Source of the DNA: Pseudoscleropodium purum
Lineage: Eukaryota > Streptophyta > Bryopsida > Hypnales > Brachytheciaceae
Direction of reading: 5' to 3'
Assembly (NCBI GenBank): GCA_963969395.1
Contig: OZ017798.1
Location: 3,782,001 to 3,846,000 of the forward strand
DNA: 64,000 bases
A program made the translations under genes and the position numbers. Positions 47,831 through 60,234 of the stretch are shown here, in pieces. Within the stretch, counting starts at the first letter, position 1; each line of letters starts with the position of its first letter. The notes under the pieces were generated by a model. That model had not been told where the DNA came from. It ran no database searches and saw only the letters and a list, made by a program, of their open reading frames with translations.

Positions 47831-48540
47831 GATTTTTGTTGAAGGAGAACAATGACCAATTCAAAAATTATCCATTTTGTATATTAAGTTCGTTCCAAGG
47901 GAGACGGTCAAGTAGGGAATTTGTGCTAATAGGTTCTATATCTGAAATCAAAATATTTCGACTTAAAATTCAATAATCCAACTTGGAATTTTATAGCCAA
48001 AAATGTTGCTACAACGACACTCAAACTTCTAATAAGGATTCACAGCTCACATCTACATTAATAAACTAATTTCGTCTCTCTATACAATTCTAATTCACAT
48101 TACATAATTTCTCAATTTTTCACCATCTCAAATACACATGTACTCACACATCCATTGCAATACACCAATTTGGCTAAGAATACTTTTATATTTATTTTTG
48201 AATTGGTGACTAAAATCACCATTATATATTGTTCATTGTCTGTAAATCTGTAATACATCCAATTAGATTTTCCTTACTACACCATAATATTCCTACTAGG
48301 GTCTTCCAATCATATCAGCCAATTAGCACTTCTAATTCATAAATCATTACAAATGCACTCCAATTCTCCATCACCACATTCATAGTCACAAACATGCAAA
48401 AATATAAAAATATACAACCAATTGGGCTAGGACACACACCGAGCTCTATCTTTAAGTGGGTAGAAAACTCATAGCAAATACTGACCTAATAGGAATCATT
48501 TGGAGGTTACTAGAAGGGAAGAAAAAGACCTAAATACCAT

Positions 48541-49336
48541 TACTACAAGAGAATGGTATTCAAATTGACAAATATTTGATACAACTTTGTTTGAAATAAA
48601 AAGGGTTATTAAATTTGCCTATAATGGTGTCAATTTGTACTTCTATCAATTGTTTTGTCATATTCTTGTCAATGTATATTTTGACTAGTAACTTTCTTGT
48701 TAATTTCAATAGTACAACATTCAAATCAATAAAAAAAATTAACGCTTTTGTTCATTTTGAATTTTACTTGCACCTTCTATGATGAAAGAGTGGTGACTAT
48801 ATTGAAAGAATAGAGGGGAAGACAAGATGTTTATACAAATGGAATGGTAGAAGGTAGAACAAACCATATGGAATATGTGAATTAAGATTATAAATAGTTC
48901 ACATATCCCATATGGTTTGCTCAACCCTCTATCACCCCATTGGTATAAAGATCTTATCTTCTTTTTTTCATTATCATCCAAGTCCCCTCTCTCATACCAT
49001 CAAAGTATGAAAAGGATATTTCTATGAAAGTTTAGAAATTTAATTTTATAGTTCAATTTATATGGTAGTCTCAATCGGGTTGGTTATAGATTTGTCATGT
49101 GGTGGTCACTTATTGAGCAAATTTGAAAATGAATTAATACATGTTTATACCTATACAAAGGATACAATTGATAGAAATTTTGTCGACAAAACAACGAGAA
49201 TTGACAAAAATTCTGTCCAAACAGACAAAAAATTGGCACAATTTCCTTATTTTCTATCCAAATCAACACATCCGAATTGACACCACAGTTGACAAAATTG
49301 TGTCATTTTCTGTTCGATAGAATTTCTCTTGTAGGG
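48541..49336. mobile_element. Small CACTA-type non-autonomous element (796 bp)
   Basis: The left end is TACTACAAGAGAA and the right end, on the other strand, is CCCTACAAGAGAA: both fit CACTACAAGAGAA with one or two changes. Flanking bases are CAT (48538-48540) and TAT (49337-49339), a plausible eroded 3-bp duplication. TTGACAAA/TTTGTCAA motifs recur in both subterminal regions. The centre is a hairpin (listed separately). There is no transposase. Confidence 0.6.
48823..48955. repeat. 58-bp-arm hairpin at the centre of the small CACTA element
   Basis: The arms at 48823-48880 and 48898-48955 match at about 47 of 58 positions (CAAACCATATGG...ATATGTGAA and complement), with a loop of 17 bases. 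Weaker pairing extends outwards. Confidence 0.8.
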
Positions 49337-49639
49337 TATCAACTACCAAATTAGAACTCAAATTTTGATTGACTGCCCATTGACAATTCCATACCAAATT
49401 GGATAGTACACTTGTCACATATCAATTAGGATACACTACCAACAATTTGGCAAAACCATCCCAGCACTCTATTAAACATTCATCTACTATACTACTTAAA
49501 AGATTCCAAATTGGATTCAATAGTTGAGCAAAATGACCCAATTTGACACTCAAATTTAGAACAAACTACCAAAATGAGATAAAACATCCAAAATTTCCAC
49601 CAAAAATAGCAAAAACCAAAACCCTAATTGGTTACTTAC

Positions 49640-49750
49640 AATTTTCATATACTAGAGTGATTAAAAAGTTTGGAATTTTGAATATTAGTGTTGACCGAGG
49701 GTTGGAATTTCAACATACTAGAGTGATTGAGAAATTTAGAATTTTGAGAT
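49640..49750. repeat. Second locus of the ~34-bp repeat
   Basis: About three units with TTTGGAATTTTGAATATTAG and ACTAGAGTGATTGAG, matching the array at 47650-47830. Confidence 0.6.
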
Positions 49751-51400
49751 ACAATAACTATTTGAACATTTAAAGCCAAATACATACTAGAATGAGTTAG
49801 AGTTGCAAAATTCTAAACTGGGTTGTACTACAATTTTTCTAAGCCAAAAAACCAAGGCAATTCCAAATAGGTTCGTTTGTGGAAAAACTCAAATTAGTTT
49901 AGTGTTTAATTAGCTAATGTCATTTTGTAGGTAAATTATAACGTTAATCTTAATTTATTAGGGTATTTAGTGAATTTCATAGTCTATTTAGGAATGGAAA
50001 AGAAATTCTCTTTCTAATTTCCGTCCAATTATAAATATAAATTTCTAACCACTAAGTCCGTTTCATAACCGGTCTTATCTTAAAATAAAATCCAAATCTG
50101 AAGGTATAAATTAAAGAAACCTACATTCACAAATCTCATATTTTGAATTCACTGAAATATATTATAAATGTATTTATTTGCAACTTGCATTTCACAACAT
50201 ATATATTTGAACTTTGAAAATTTGGTTTAACCGAGAATTCATTAATTGCTATACACAAACATCATCTGAACATCTAAGTTACTTAAAGTGTTAATGTCTC
50301 AATTACTTAAAGTAAATGTAACGTATATCCTTTCTAGGAATTGAAAACAACCAAGAACATTGCTTTAAGTAAACACATTAACACACATATGTTTTAAGCA
50401 TTTCTAAAATTTTTCTTGAGGGATTTATAATATGCATTACTAAATTATTTAAAGAATTTCAAATTCTTCCTTTTTCAATGCTCTGGTCTTTATTTGATTA
50501 TATATCCTTCCATCTTTAGCTTTAAGCTTTTTTCATTCGCATCACCATATTATCTTGAAGTTTTCGCTTTTCAATTGTAATACTAATTCTAAATTATATT
50601 TATTAAATTTACACAACTACAAACAAGTTCTAATAAAAGAATTTAAATACGCATTCAACATTCAATCATGTATTCATGTTTTTTAATTGGAATGTCATTT
50701 ATTTATTATATGATTAATCATTCATTATTTAAAATGTAAAACAATTGTTTATTTATTCAATGAATTCTATTCACTAGAAATGTAAACTCATGTTTCAACA
50801 CATAATAAATTTCAATCCCTAATTTTATTTCAAACATACATGTCCATTTGTGATACAAAGATATTCCAAACCTTTAAATGAGAATAATTACCAATCACTG
50901 GTTAATTATTAAATTTTAAAATAAAATTCAATCTCTAAATCACTCAATTTCAAACCAATCTCTGATTTACAAATAATTTACAAATAATTTCCAATCACTG
51001 AAATTATTAAGTCAATCACTAATTTAATATTTTGCTCTTCTTTACTTCAAATCTTGCTTTAAGCATTAACATAAAAATTCTCTTAAAAGATAAAATATAA
51101 CCGATAGACAGAATCTACTCAAAATATGATCAAATTCTCTTAAAAAGATTTTTCTTTGTAAAATGCTCAAGGCAAAGAATACTTATTCATCATTTTAAAT
51201 GAGTGCTAAATTATATTTATTCAATTTAATTGATTTGACATTCATAAATTACACAAAGCAATGTATCATTAAAATTAAACTTCATGCTTGAAGCAATAAG
51301 CACTATCACTTAAGTGAACAAAACAACATGAAAAAATGACAATTATAATTCCATCAATTAACACAACATACAAGAAACGTGACCTCACGTCATGTAGAAT
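49751..51400. other. Very AT-rich gene-free DNA
   Basis: No gene, hairpin or clear repeat is recognised. The composition is close to the AT extreme of the window. Confidence 0.35.
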
Positions 51401-51720
51401 AAAAATTTTAGTTTTTAGGTTACTTTTTAGTTTATATTGAAAAAGTATGTAGAAAGTAGTCTAAAAAGTAGAAAAAATAGCTTAAAAGTAGACTAAAAAC
51501 ACTATAAAACAGAAAATAGCTAAAAGTAATTGAAAAAGCAATTTTAAAACTTTATGTAGTGTGAATAGGGCAGTTTAGATGGATGAAGCACGAAATGGAT
51601 GAAAAACTACATAGATGGATGAAAGATTTCAAAAGGTGCTAGAAGGGATGAATGGGACTCGATATGGATGAAAAATTACAAAATGGATGAATGAGGCATG
51701 GAATTGGATGAAAAACAAAA
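51401..51720. repeat. Two simple degenerate arrays (AAAAGTAG and ATGGATGAA)
   Basis: From 51420 to 51560 the phrase AAAAGTAG/AAAATAGC recurs irregularly. From 51580 to 51715 ATGGATGAA occurs about seven times at uneven spacing. Open frames across the second part are by-products of the repeat. Confidence 0.6.
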
Positions 51721-53338
51721 AAACAAAAACGATTGGAAGAGGCGTGAGCCTTCTTCCTGACGTTTCAAAAGATACAAGAAAAACGAATTTTTTTTTCTCT
51801 CTCATTGTGCATTCAGGAAGCACATGTTTGTACTTTCTTGCATTTTATAATATATATAAAAAAATAAAATTCTTTAGTGCAAATCCGTTTTATTTTGTTG
51901 CGCTCTATTTGTATATTCAAGTGTTTGATTTTGTAAACTGTGAATGTGTGTTTTGATAATTATTGCAATTGCGTATTCTGGCCTTTCTGAATTTGCAATC
52001 TGTTCATTTTAAAAATTAAAAATTGTGTCGAAGCATTTTGGTGGTGACGAATTGTTGCAGCATAAATAATTCGATCTACAAAACAAAATGGATTTTCGGT
52101 TGAAAAACATACATGAATTCTTTGAATAGTAATAGTTTTATCAACCCATTGAGATGGAGTTTGAGTTTCAAAATCTTCATTGTCAAATAAATGTAAAGGG
52201 ACGACTCACCCTATGGTTTTGGACCTATTGCCCTGAGACTTGTTGCCCAATCTTAAAAGAAAGGAGAAAACTCAAAGACCAAGAATTTGGTATTTTGTCC
52301 TAAACATTTCATATTTTGCATACTGAACGTATTGTCCACTGAGACTACCACGTGTAGTCATTTTTCACATAGATTCGAAAAGCTCAAAAAGAGCAATTAC
52401 TAGCCCTACTGCCCAACACATAAAAAGGTGTTAATTAAAAAATTATTTGTATATTTTAAAAGTATTATCTTGTATATATATAATTAGATCATAGGCTGCA
52501 TCCATGTATAAGACGTGTTGCCTAGCTTGATGTGTTGCCAAGGACGTGTTACCCACCTTAGAATACTATATGGGACTAGGACTCTTAAAGCATTGTGTCT
52601 GCATTAGTGGTAATGGACTGTCCACCAAATTGAGAGAATCTGGAAATAAATAAAGAAAGAAAAAGAATAAAAATATAAGAATAAAGATTCTAGGTATGAT
52701 TTATAAAGTTAGTTTACACATAACCTAAATCTACTTTAAAAGTGACATTAGATGCACTAATGATAGACTATGTTGGCTTATCTACGGATGAACTCCTATA
52801 CTACTGGTACTTGACAAAAAGTAAAAGTTAGTGAAAAAGTATCTCACACGTCACAAAAATGCAAGAGAAAATTAAAAAAGAGAGACAAAAATGAGAGAAG
52901 AGAGACTATTTATGACAATCCTACCTCAAATACCTTTTCTAATCTCTTGTTAAAAAAACCTGTCAAAGTCTACAACCATTTCAACCAAAAAGTCTTTTTA
53001 CATTTTAACTTCAAATATCACCACATTCATGCTTGATTACTCAAAACTTTTAAACATTTAACCCATTTTACACTAAAAAAACAAAATTTAATTAGAAAGT
53101 AAAATTGTTTTGATTACATGGGTAGCCAAAATACATCCTAGATTGAAACTTAGAGTTGCAAAACATTAGAAGATTTTTGGGGCCTTCGGATGCCTGCGAG
53201 TTATCATAGCTTGTGAATGTAGGGAACAGATTCAGCATAGTGGTCTGACGTGGCTAAGACCTTGCCACATCATTGATCAAAATTTTTATTTATTTATTTA
53301 TTTTTAAATTTATTTATTTTTGCATTTAGAGACTAAAG
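51721..53338. other. AT-rich gene-free DNA
   Basis: No gene or structured repeat is recognised. Confidence 0.3.
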
Positions 53339-53480
53339 TAATTTTTTTTTTTTTTTTTTTTTTTATGAATTTTTTTTTTTGACAACGGGCCATTCCCCTT
53401 GCTATGGGGGAACAAGCCCGAAACAAGCTTCTAGACCCCCCGAAACTCTTCTAATGTCCCATCTATGAAGCTCTGAATCT
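53339..53480 (-). mobile_element. Short LINE 3' tail
   Basis: Two long T-runs (poly-A on the minus strand) are followed by GACAACGGGCCATTCCCC, which matches the ACGGGACAATTCCC phrase of the tail at 23212-23483. This is a second, strongly truncated copy of the same LINE family. A target duplication could not be identified. Confidence 0.55.
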
Positions 53481-54946
53481 CATTTCCAACATATTACACC
53501 TCAAATCAAATATGAAAGCAATCACAAAACAAGTTCAAGAGTTTATATTGGACTAAGAATTGAAGTTGCAAAATCCCATTCATAGATCTCAAAATCCAAG
53601 TAAAAAGTGTTAAATAATCATGATTAAGATACTTTGATACACGCTAATTTTGATTATTAATGCACAACACTAAATTGTGCCAACGTAATATATGTGGTAC
53701 ACGGGTTCAGTCCAGGCCCAAGCAACGATCCCGTGGCTTGACAATCTACTTCAAAGCCTGCACAAACCGGCAATGGGCGCCCACTCCCATCGCAACCTGA
53801 CGGACAAGGCCTGCGAAGTTGACACAGTGACTAGTCGGACAACGATGACGACATTAATCTAAGGTGACATCTTATCCCTCTCGTGATGGGATGCTATAGG
53901 ATACAAATTTCATTATGCTGCCTATGACAAGTTCGCAATTGTGTTCGCCTCTTGCAACTACTCACCTTGTGTTGTAAGTTTGTGGTGCATTCCTCCACTT
54001 CATTTCCAGCATCCTACACGACTTTTAGCAATGGAAGAAGCATTTGCTAGCGCATGACAGAAAGGAAAGCACGGCGAGAAAAACTCATGATGGTATATTT
54101 GTGCATTGATTGAAGTCATTTGCGCCTTATTTCACACTATTTGCATGTAGTTCTGATGCGCCATAGTGCTTAGGGTTTAAGGCACAAAGTTTGTGGCCAA
54201 ATGTGTCTCTCTCTATAGGAATCTTCATCTTCCGTTTGATTTGTTCTTCCGGTAGTTTAAAACAACAATAGTATAAAATAAAAAATGGATCACATTTTGT
54301 AGCACGATGTTGGAGTTGTCCATGGGGCCGAAACAACAATGTTACCTGTTTGAAAGTTTTAATTCTAGAGAGGTGGATAAAGGAATAAGACAGTTACTTT
54401 TTGTTTGAAAAGTTTTCCCTCCTGTTTTTGACAAAGTGTAGAACATTGTAATTTTAGATTGTGGTAATCTAGGGATGGAATTTTTGAATAACTAAACTTA
54501 TATGCTAATCTAACACTAAAGTACTAATTTCTAGAATAGCGGAGCGTTATACATGTCTAAATACATTGTGATAATGATGTTGGATTAGTAGAACTATATG
54601 TTCTTGTAAAGGTTTATTTTTTATCTTACACTTTTCATTAGAGGCATAGTAGTGGTTGTTTTGGCCATGTCCGCCTTTAATGAAATAGTGTCTTGTATAG
54701 AATATTTAGTTATCTATAACATCTCTACTACATGACAACAAAGTTTGGCAATAAGATTTGACAGCATTGACTGGATTATTTGTGTTGGTGATGCTACAGA
54801 TGGATGTTCAAGTGATCCTAGAGCATTTTGGCATTGGACATGTTAGTTGAACTTTGTTGGGTAGTCCATGTTTTGTTATTGTCCTTCCACAAAATCTTCC
54901 AAACGATTCCAACACTAAAATGAGCTTGCATTTTTTTGGATTTTCT
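53481..54946. other. Gene-free DNA with a balanced-composition patch
   Basis: The patch at 53690-54130 has near-gene composition but stops in all frames and no motif. It may be an old gene or retroelement fragment. Confidence 0.3.
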
Positions 54947-55114
54947 TGTGTCTAAGTTGACGGAATTTTCAAGACATCTAGTGCAACAAGTTGTATTTTT
55001 ATGTCAATAATTATGTCCACCGTAACATTTTCATGTTATGAAGGACATAATCGTTGACATAAAAACATGGCTTGTCGCATTGGATGTCTAAAAAAATTTG
55101 TCAACTTAGACACA
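54947..55114. repeat. Hairpin element with 72-bp arms
   Basis: The arms at 54947-55018 and 55043-55114 start TGTGTCTAAGTTGAC on opposite strands and agree at about four of five positions. The loop is 24 bases. It resembles a foldback miniature element. No target duplication is evident. Confidence 0.8.
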
Positions 55115-56039
55115 AGTTCCTTCTAGTACAAGAAATGACTGTGACATGTGAGCAAATGAATAGTCCACCACTAGTAGTTTCATGAGGCTACCACATCAAA
55201 TCACAAAACCTAATCAGTCCCAATTTAGGGTTTTGTACAATGTCTTGCAATCTTTGAATCAGTCGTACTTCCCTAATCAGATTGTAAGGTGCATGAATGG
55301 CCTCCTTCTCCTCCGCAATTTCCGTTGAATTCCAGGCAAGTACTAACTCCATTGAGGTCGTACAAGTTAGTGGTTGAAAGTGCTGCCAAACGTCAAGGGA
55401 ATTTGGAAAGAAGAAACCTCTTTTAAACAAAATTTATTGCAAGGAGAAATTTCTAAGCTTCTAAAGAATGTAATGATCTTGGACCAATCAAGCAACAACG
55501 TAACATGTAGTAGCCTGGAAGCCCACTACAATTATAGAATACATACTCTATGCAATATGTTTCCCTAAACTCTAAACCATTGGATCAACAACACGTTTTC
55601 TGAACAAGTGTACAACATCCTCCTAAAGCTCTTTACAATGTCCGCATGTGACTAATGAGGAAGAGGACATAGACCCTTAACCATCTTCCGATAGTTTAGA
55701 ATAAGGAATGTGATCCATTTTTTTGTAAATACCATGTAGTTTTCACTGATCTATAGGAACAAATCTTTTGATATATATTCTATTTGCCTACATTCTCAAC
55801 TAGTACTTCACAAGATGGTGGCACTTTTGGTCACATCATGATTTTGGTCAATTTTGAAGCACATGAGCTTAGAAGGTGAGGGCCTTAAATTGCTACCTAG
55901 ATTTGCAATTGCAATGATCAAGGTTTTCACCATCATGTCACATTTAGAAAGATGTCAAACTAGCAAACCATCAAGATCCAACTCCAATGTTTGTCTAGAT
56001 TGAATATTCCTTGTCAAATTCATCTTGTAGAATAATTTA
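55115..56039. other. Gene-free DNA
   Basis: A minus-strand frame at 55188-55430 (EKEAIHAPYNLIREVRLIQR) has protein-like composition but is not recognised. Nothing else is seen. Confidence 0.25.
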
Positions 56040-56350
56040 GTTACCATGGTTCATAGATGGGATAACAACAATTGCAATCTAGATGGACAGACTTTGTGGA
56101 TGGACTCCATGGATGCTATTTGCAAATGGATTTTGAAGATGGTTTTTGCAGACATATTATATGGATGGCCTTTGAAGACAAACTTAGTTTGTGGTTTATG
56201 TGGATGGATTCTAGAGATGGTTTTGGCGAACTGATACTAAAGACAATTGGACTACATAAGCAAACCTCTAACATATGCTTTAGATGGGTGTGAGGATGGA
56301 ACATCTATGTGGATAGACTCTTTAGATAGGCTTGATCAATTAAATTGATG
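56040..56350. repeat. Degenerate GGATGG-containing array
   Basis: TGGATGG, GGATGGA and GAAGATGG recur irregularly about a dozen times, keeping both strands open for 60-70 codons. The frames are repeat by-products. Confidence 0.55.
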
Positions 56351-56512
56351 AATGGTCTCAATGAGCCTTTTAGAATGGATAGACAAATTGGACAATCCTA
56401 ATGGATGCTTGTGGTTAAGGGTCCTTGTAAGGGGATCCAAAATTCATAATTCAAGAAAGTCTTTTTGAGACACCTCACAGTTCATGCAAATATTTGCAAA
56501 CTTTGGAAATAT

Positions 56513-57446
56513 TTAACCCCTAAAGTCCTATTGTCTCCTAAGGGGACAAATCAAATTTTGGGCAAGTTCCTGTGATTTCAATTTTTTATGAATTGTTTTG
56601 AAACTTTCCCGTAAGATAGAAAAATTGATTATCTATGTGGGAATATCATTTTTATTTCAATTGGTGCCCGGGAGCAAAAGTTATACCACAAAAAGCCTGA
56701 AACTAAACTCGGCGGGTAGTACAAAAAAAATCGCAAAAAATCAAAATAAATTAAAAAAAAAATTTCCTGAAATGATTTATTTTTGTCTATATGTGAAGCT
56801 TTGATTCTTTCTATTTGGACTAATAATGAGAAAGTTAAAGACAATCTTGTTTTTTGGGCAATTTTAGCATTTTTTGGAAAAAAATAACTTATATGATACA
56901 TTTCTTAATGCAATTTTCACAATTTTCTACAATTTTTTTGAAAACGTTGTGTTTTCTTGCTAAAAGAATCTTACCATTGGGATTATTGTCTTTCAATCCC
57001 ATCTTGAAGTTATTAATGATTTAGTTAATTTTCCAATCTTGGACCTACTTTAACTTAGCATTTTTTTAAAGAATGAAAATCAAGTGTGTTTTTTTTGAAT
57101 TTTTTTTCCTAGACTTGTAACTCAATTCTTCAACATAAATTTTTTTTAATTCAAAGTCTATAGTGCAAAAAAACTCCACAATTGGCGATCAAAGTCATCT
57201 AAAATTGCAAGCTAGTGTTCACAAAAACTTTCTTTTTCAGCTTTGAATGCTAAATATCTTCCAATCGATACGGTCCAACTTCATGACATTTTTACCACAT
57301 GAGTTAAGACAAGTGAAGTACAAGATCCTACAGTTAGATTTAAAAAAATTGATTCTTTTTTGTTTTTTTGGGTGAACACAACAAAAATGGCAGTTTTGAG
57401 TGGTTTTTGATTAAAAAAAAAATGGCCTTGGGACTTTAGGGGTTAA
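56513..57446. mobile_element. TTAACCCC-family element with perfect 16-bp terminal inverted repeats (934 bp)
   Basis: The left end TTAACCCCTAAAGTCC (56513-56528) and right end GGACTTTAGGGGTTAA (57431-57446) are exact reverse complements. The interior is AT-rich and non-coding. It is the best preserved member and the reference for the copies at 29309-30240, 44383-44950 and 45290-45660. If the palindrome TTAA is the duplicated target, the element proper starts CCCCTAAAGTCC. That would fit TTAA-targeting (piggyBac-type) elements, but this is not proven. Confidence 0.75.
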
Positions 57447-58189
57447 AAAATACAAAGGGGGTTAGAAGGTTTAGGATTTGGAATTTAGAGTGAAACCCAA
57501 AATAGAGTTGCAAGATTAAAAATGAAAAATAGGACACATCAAATGTTTTAAAATTCACATTTATTTTTAAAAGAACATTTGCACATACAAAAAGGTTGTC
57601 AAAATGGGAGTATATTTACTACATACAACTCCTAAACTACCTATGTCTTACATGTAAGCTAATCTATTATAATAACATCACTCCCACTTTGTATACCACC
57701 CCAACATTGTTAATTATGCCACCTCTAGTATTGGTACCTATTCTATGAGGTCTAATGCACCTTGGATCTTTTTCAACTTCAACTTCAAGTTCAATGATGC
57801 TGCAAGCTATACTTTCTTTCCAAAAATTTGCAACCTTCTTTGGATTGCAAATCCTCTAAAAACACCAAAGGGAATTCATCATGTTTCTACTATAAGTAAC
57901 CATAAATGGCACTCAATTCTAGCATCTCGTGGTATGCCACCACATATTTGAAGCAATTGGCTATTTGAGGTGGCAATTTCCCAACAAAACTAACTTGCAA
58001 CCCTTGCAATCCAATGAAGACATTGCCATTGTGGTGTGGTGCTCTCACAAAAACATCAAGGTAGAAATCTCAATGACCATCAAGAAGCTATTAAGAAAAA
58101 ATTGTCACTAGTACTCATGCCTTGGGTAAATGATTTTGTCACACCTTCTTATTTGTTTGTCATTTTTAAAATTTACTTTATCCACTCTT
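57447..58189. other. Gene-free DNA with weak open frames
   Basis: Plus-strand frames at 57745-57951 and 57929-58111 overlap in different frames (KICNLLWIANPLKTPKGIHH; GYLRWQFPNKTNLQPLQSNE) and could be one frameshifted relic. No family is recognised. Confidence 0.25.
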
Positions 58190-59070
58190 TAAGCTAGAAG
58201 ATCCAACCAAAAGTGATTCCACCTCTACAACTAGACCATATTCGGCCTTCCCCCATTGCGATATATAATTTGTTCCAAACAAATTTTCTTTATTGTATCC
58301 ATAATGCTCAAGCATATGGTTTTTAAGGCCAAACATTGGATGCAAGTGTCGATGAAAAGAGGCTCTATACTACAGACATTTCTTTCTTACCATTTTAGAG
58401 GGAATTAGACATTGCAAGTGGAATATATGGTGACATGTATTTAAACTCCATTTGCCTTTTGGTCCAAATGGATTACATCAAAAGTAGCAAGTCGTTCCAT
58501 CTTCGACAAAATTAGGCATGCCTAACCACAACAGTGCCAAAGGGCATTTAGGGTTGTCACTTGACCCTTAGTACTTGTACCTTATAGTCCTCTATTCAAA
58601 CTCCAATGTTGGGTTTGTGTTCCAATCAATGCTACTACTTCCATTAATCTCAAGCAAACTATTTGGAAACAATCCATTAAATAGTGGCTACAATGTTATG
58701 CCAAAATAATGTTGTTTTTTGTTTTTAAATTCTGCAACTATCCTCCTAATCTCATGTTGCATTTGCTTCAACTTCTTGCAGGCTAAAATACAAATCAACT
58801 TCATATTACTCAATAGGGGACTTCATGTTGTTCATCTCCACGATCAATTAGGCTACTTTTGCTTTTGATTTCTCATTCTAGGAACGCAAGTTGTTGTAGT
58901 CATTTATGATGCCAAATAATTTGGTTACTAGGATTGCAAAATTTCGTACCTTCAACTGTACTTACTTTGCATGTGCTTGCATGGCATTAAATGTGGCAAG
59001 GTCAAACCCTCCTTCATTTTGTGAAGAAGACTCTATAACAACTCAACTAAGAGGATGAAGGCACTTTATT
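58190..59070 (-). pseudogene. Decayed gene with a RING-like C/H motif
   Basis: On the minus strand, about 58420-58210 reads NTCHHIFHLQCLIPSKMVRK followed by KCL, a stop, then FHRHLHPMFGLKNHMLEHYG. The C..H..H..C....C pattern resembles degenerate RING-like domains found at the end of large plant transposon-associated or repetitive proteins. Upstream (58700-58790) a coiled-coil-like piece reads KQMQHEIRRIVAEFKNKKQH. Several in-frame stops mark it as a pseudogene. The family link is tentative. Confidence 0.35.
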
Positions 59071-59499
59071 CCCACCCTTAGGATGAAATGAACACAACTA
59101 GGTTTTAGTAATTTGTTGTAGTTGAAATTTCTAGTAGGTGCCTAGCGTGTTGTCCAATTATGCCTTCCAAGCAATAAAATAGATGAATAAATGAATAGAT
59201 AGGGATGAATCATCCCTACTTTTATTTTTATTAAGTGCAAATTCCAATCCAATCAATTCTAAATTAATGACAATAGCCAATTTTGGCTACAACCAAAACT
59301 AAAGACCACAAGGGATTAGTCAAGCACAAAGGTTAAATATTTTAAAATGTAGGGCTTTTTATACCCTTTACAAAATGATAAAGTTTAATGAAATTGGGAT
59401 AATTCTCTAAAAGTTATCTATAGATGAAATTTAGCCTTTTACTAAATTATAAAACTTCATCTGTTGTTTTCTCCTATTCTAACTATCAAAATTGGTTTT
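59071..59499. other. AT-rich gene-free DNA
   Basis: No gene is recognised; the first part may be an eroded left end of the adjacent TTAACCCC element. Confidence 0.3.
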
Positions 59500-60234
59500 G
59501 GATTTTTGTGCAAAATATTGGGTAGTTGCACTTTAGAAGGTCACATTTGAATGAAAAAATGTTTAAAATATTGGTTACTCTTTGAATTTATTTTTCAAGT
59601 CAAGTTGGCTATATGCTTGGAAAATTTCAGATCATTTAGAATCATACAACATATAGGAAAAGAAATAGTAACTAGAAAGAAGTAGAGAATGATTCAAAAT
59701 ACTAAATTGTTAATAATTTATTTATGAAATTGAAAAATTCTAATTATAGCAATTGTAATGTTGTAATAAATAATCTATACCTAATATTTTTATTTTTTCC
59801 AAAAATATTGAAAATTGAGTTAGATAAAGGAAATTGAAGTTTGTCTTAGAATAGAGATTCAATAACGACCTACAAACTCTTGCAAACTAAAACTCTTCAT
59901 AACTTTTGATTCATTGATGAATAGAATGATCCAAAACTTACCTAGTACACATAAATCTAGAGAACCAATTTCAAATTTTAATTTCTTAAAAAAATGATTT
60001 TTAGAGAAGTTTTTTTTGTTGCCCAGATTGCTTGTCAAGCAATGAAAATGACATATCATAAAATAATTTTTTAACCATTTAGTCAAAAGTTATGAAAATG
60101 ATTGGGCCTTAAAGCTACTCCTTAGGCACATATTGTGTTAAAATTTCAAAGAAAAAATGTAAAACTCCATCCGTAATGAACTGCCCAAAATTGTTATGTT
60201 GCCAAAAAACACAATTTAGGCATTTAGGGGGTAA
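59500..60234. mobile_element. TTAACCCC-family element, left member of a tandem pair
   Basis: It aligns with 7245-7932 (shared GGCCTTAAAGCTACTC, ACACAATTTAGGCATTTAGG). It ends in GGCATTTAGGGGG, directly joined to the next copy across TAA. The left end is missing or too diverged. Confidence 0.6.

Noticed and set aside
51687..51956. 89-codon plus-strand frame
   Set aside because: Its start is made of ATGGATGAA-type repeat and the rest is AT-rich with no motif.
56513..56528. Telomere-like repeat (CCCTAAA inside the element ends)
   Set aside because: The motif occurs once per element end, never in tandem, and is part of the inverted repeat.
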